Assembly (NCBI RefSeq): GCF_004343705.1 | Contig: NZ_SKFH01000019.1 | Span: forward strand, 1-49,450 | Length of the DNA: 49,450 bases | Reading direction: 5' to 3' | Origin: Flaviaesturariibacter aridisoli | GTDB lineage: Bacteria; Bacteroidota; Bacteroidia; Chitinophagales; Chitinophagaceae | Part shown: positions 49,260-49,450 of the stretch, in pieces | How the letters are laid out: every line of letters begins with the position of its first letter | Numbering within the stretch: the first letter of the stretch is position 1 | The notes under the pieces: generated by a model | What the model was told of the DNA's origin: nothing | The model's input: only the letters and a program-made list of their open reading frames with translations | Databases searched by the model: none | Position numbers and translations under genes: made by a program

Positions 49260-49450
49260 ATGAAAAAACTTCTTGCCATATCGATCCTGAGCGCCGGCAC
49301 CCTGTCGGCGGCCGCCCAGGACGCCCAGCTCTCGCAGCTGCACAACACCCCGCTGCTGCTCAACCCGGCACAAACCGGCCTCTACGACAAGACCTACCGC
49401 CTGTCGGGCGCCTACCGCAACACCTCGTTTTCGGGCGGCACCAACGCCTT
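49260..49450 (+). CDS. PorP/SprF-family T9SS membrane protein, 5' part
   Basis: The first 63 residues are visible; the gene continues past the window end. Signal peptide MKKLLAISILSAGTLSAAAQ is followed by DAQLSQLHNTPLLLNPAQTGLYDKTYRLSGAYRN, the opening of PorP/SprF proteins (LxNPAxxG then barrel strands). These outer-membrane proteins help surface retention of type B cargo of the type IX system. It follows the cargo gene by 38 nt, so they are probably expressed together. Confidence 0.88.
   Translation, partial: MKKLLAISILSAGTLSAAAQDAQLSQLHNTPLLLNPAQTGLYDKTYRLSGAYRNTSFSGGTNA

Overview
The window looks like a chromosomal segment of a high-GC member of the Bacteroidota, most likely family Chitinophagaceae (inference). 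Support: TAnnTTTG -7 promoter boxes in front of many genes, almost no Shine-Dalgarno sites, a type IX secretion cargo protein beside a PorP/SprF gene, Bacteroidota-type families (DUF4834, GIN/DUF2807, DUF5522-like, a Bacteroidota tyrosine recombinase) and a rimP-nusA-infB operon.

Layout. 1-2050 is accessory: the tip of an IS21-like element has cut a tyrosine integrase that lies beside tRNA-Asn, followed by a gene-free stretch with a 21-bp repeat array. 2052-6296 (minus strand) holds an orphan NarX-type histidine kinase, a Rieske protein, HflX and an outer-membrane barrel. 6483-11442 is an NAD-metabolism cluster: a fusion of a degenerate NMN-adenylyltransferase-like domain to a methyltransferase, divergent from an NrtR-type Nudix regulator, then twin palindromic operators driving nadM-Nudix and nicotinamide phosphoribosyltransferase. 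11457-18682 holds an MFS transporter, a CHAT-domain remnant, a lipoprotein alpha-amylase, TerC and CorA membrane proteins, an endonuclease III relative, a 45-50 aa membrane protein and a cytoplasmic histidine kinase. 18802-24622 has a CAU tRNA, DUF4834 and rimP-nusA-infB with a leader hairpin.

24727-35840 carries a GyrI-like protein, an SDR enzyme, a repeat element with terminal inverted repeats around a 42-bp array, a SurA-like chaperone, a PAS histidine kinase, a PurF-family enzyme, a SixA-like phosphatase, lipoproteins, an EamA transporter and a glycosyltransferase. 35837-49450 carries an aminotransferase, YceI, an alkyltransferase-like protein, trmB, a fatty-acid hydroxylase, a winged-helix protein with in-frame 42-bp repeats, an FAH-family hydrolase, a GIN-domain protein, a flavin reductase, secreted hypotheticals, lysS, and the T9SS cargo plus PorP/SprF pair, which runs off the end.

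The three most unusual features are the NAD cluster with its fusion protein and twin operators; a set of intergenic repeats built of 7-nt (sometimes 8-nt) units, often as facing inverted arrays that begin at gene ends and in one case lie inside a gene; and -7 boxes placed only 4-7 nt before start codons, which points to leaderless mRNAs. All functional assignments rest on recognised motifs read by eye; no database search was run.
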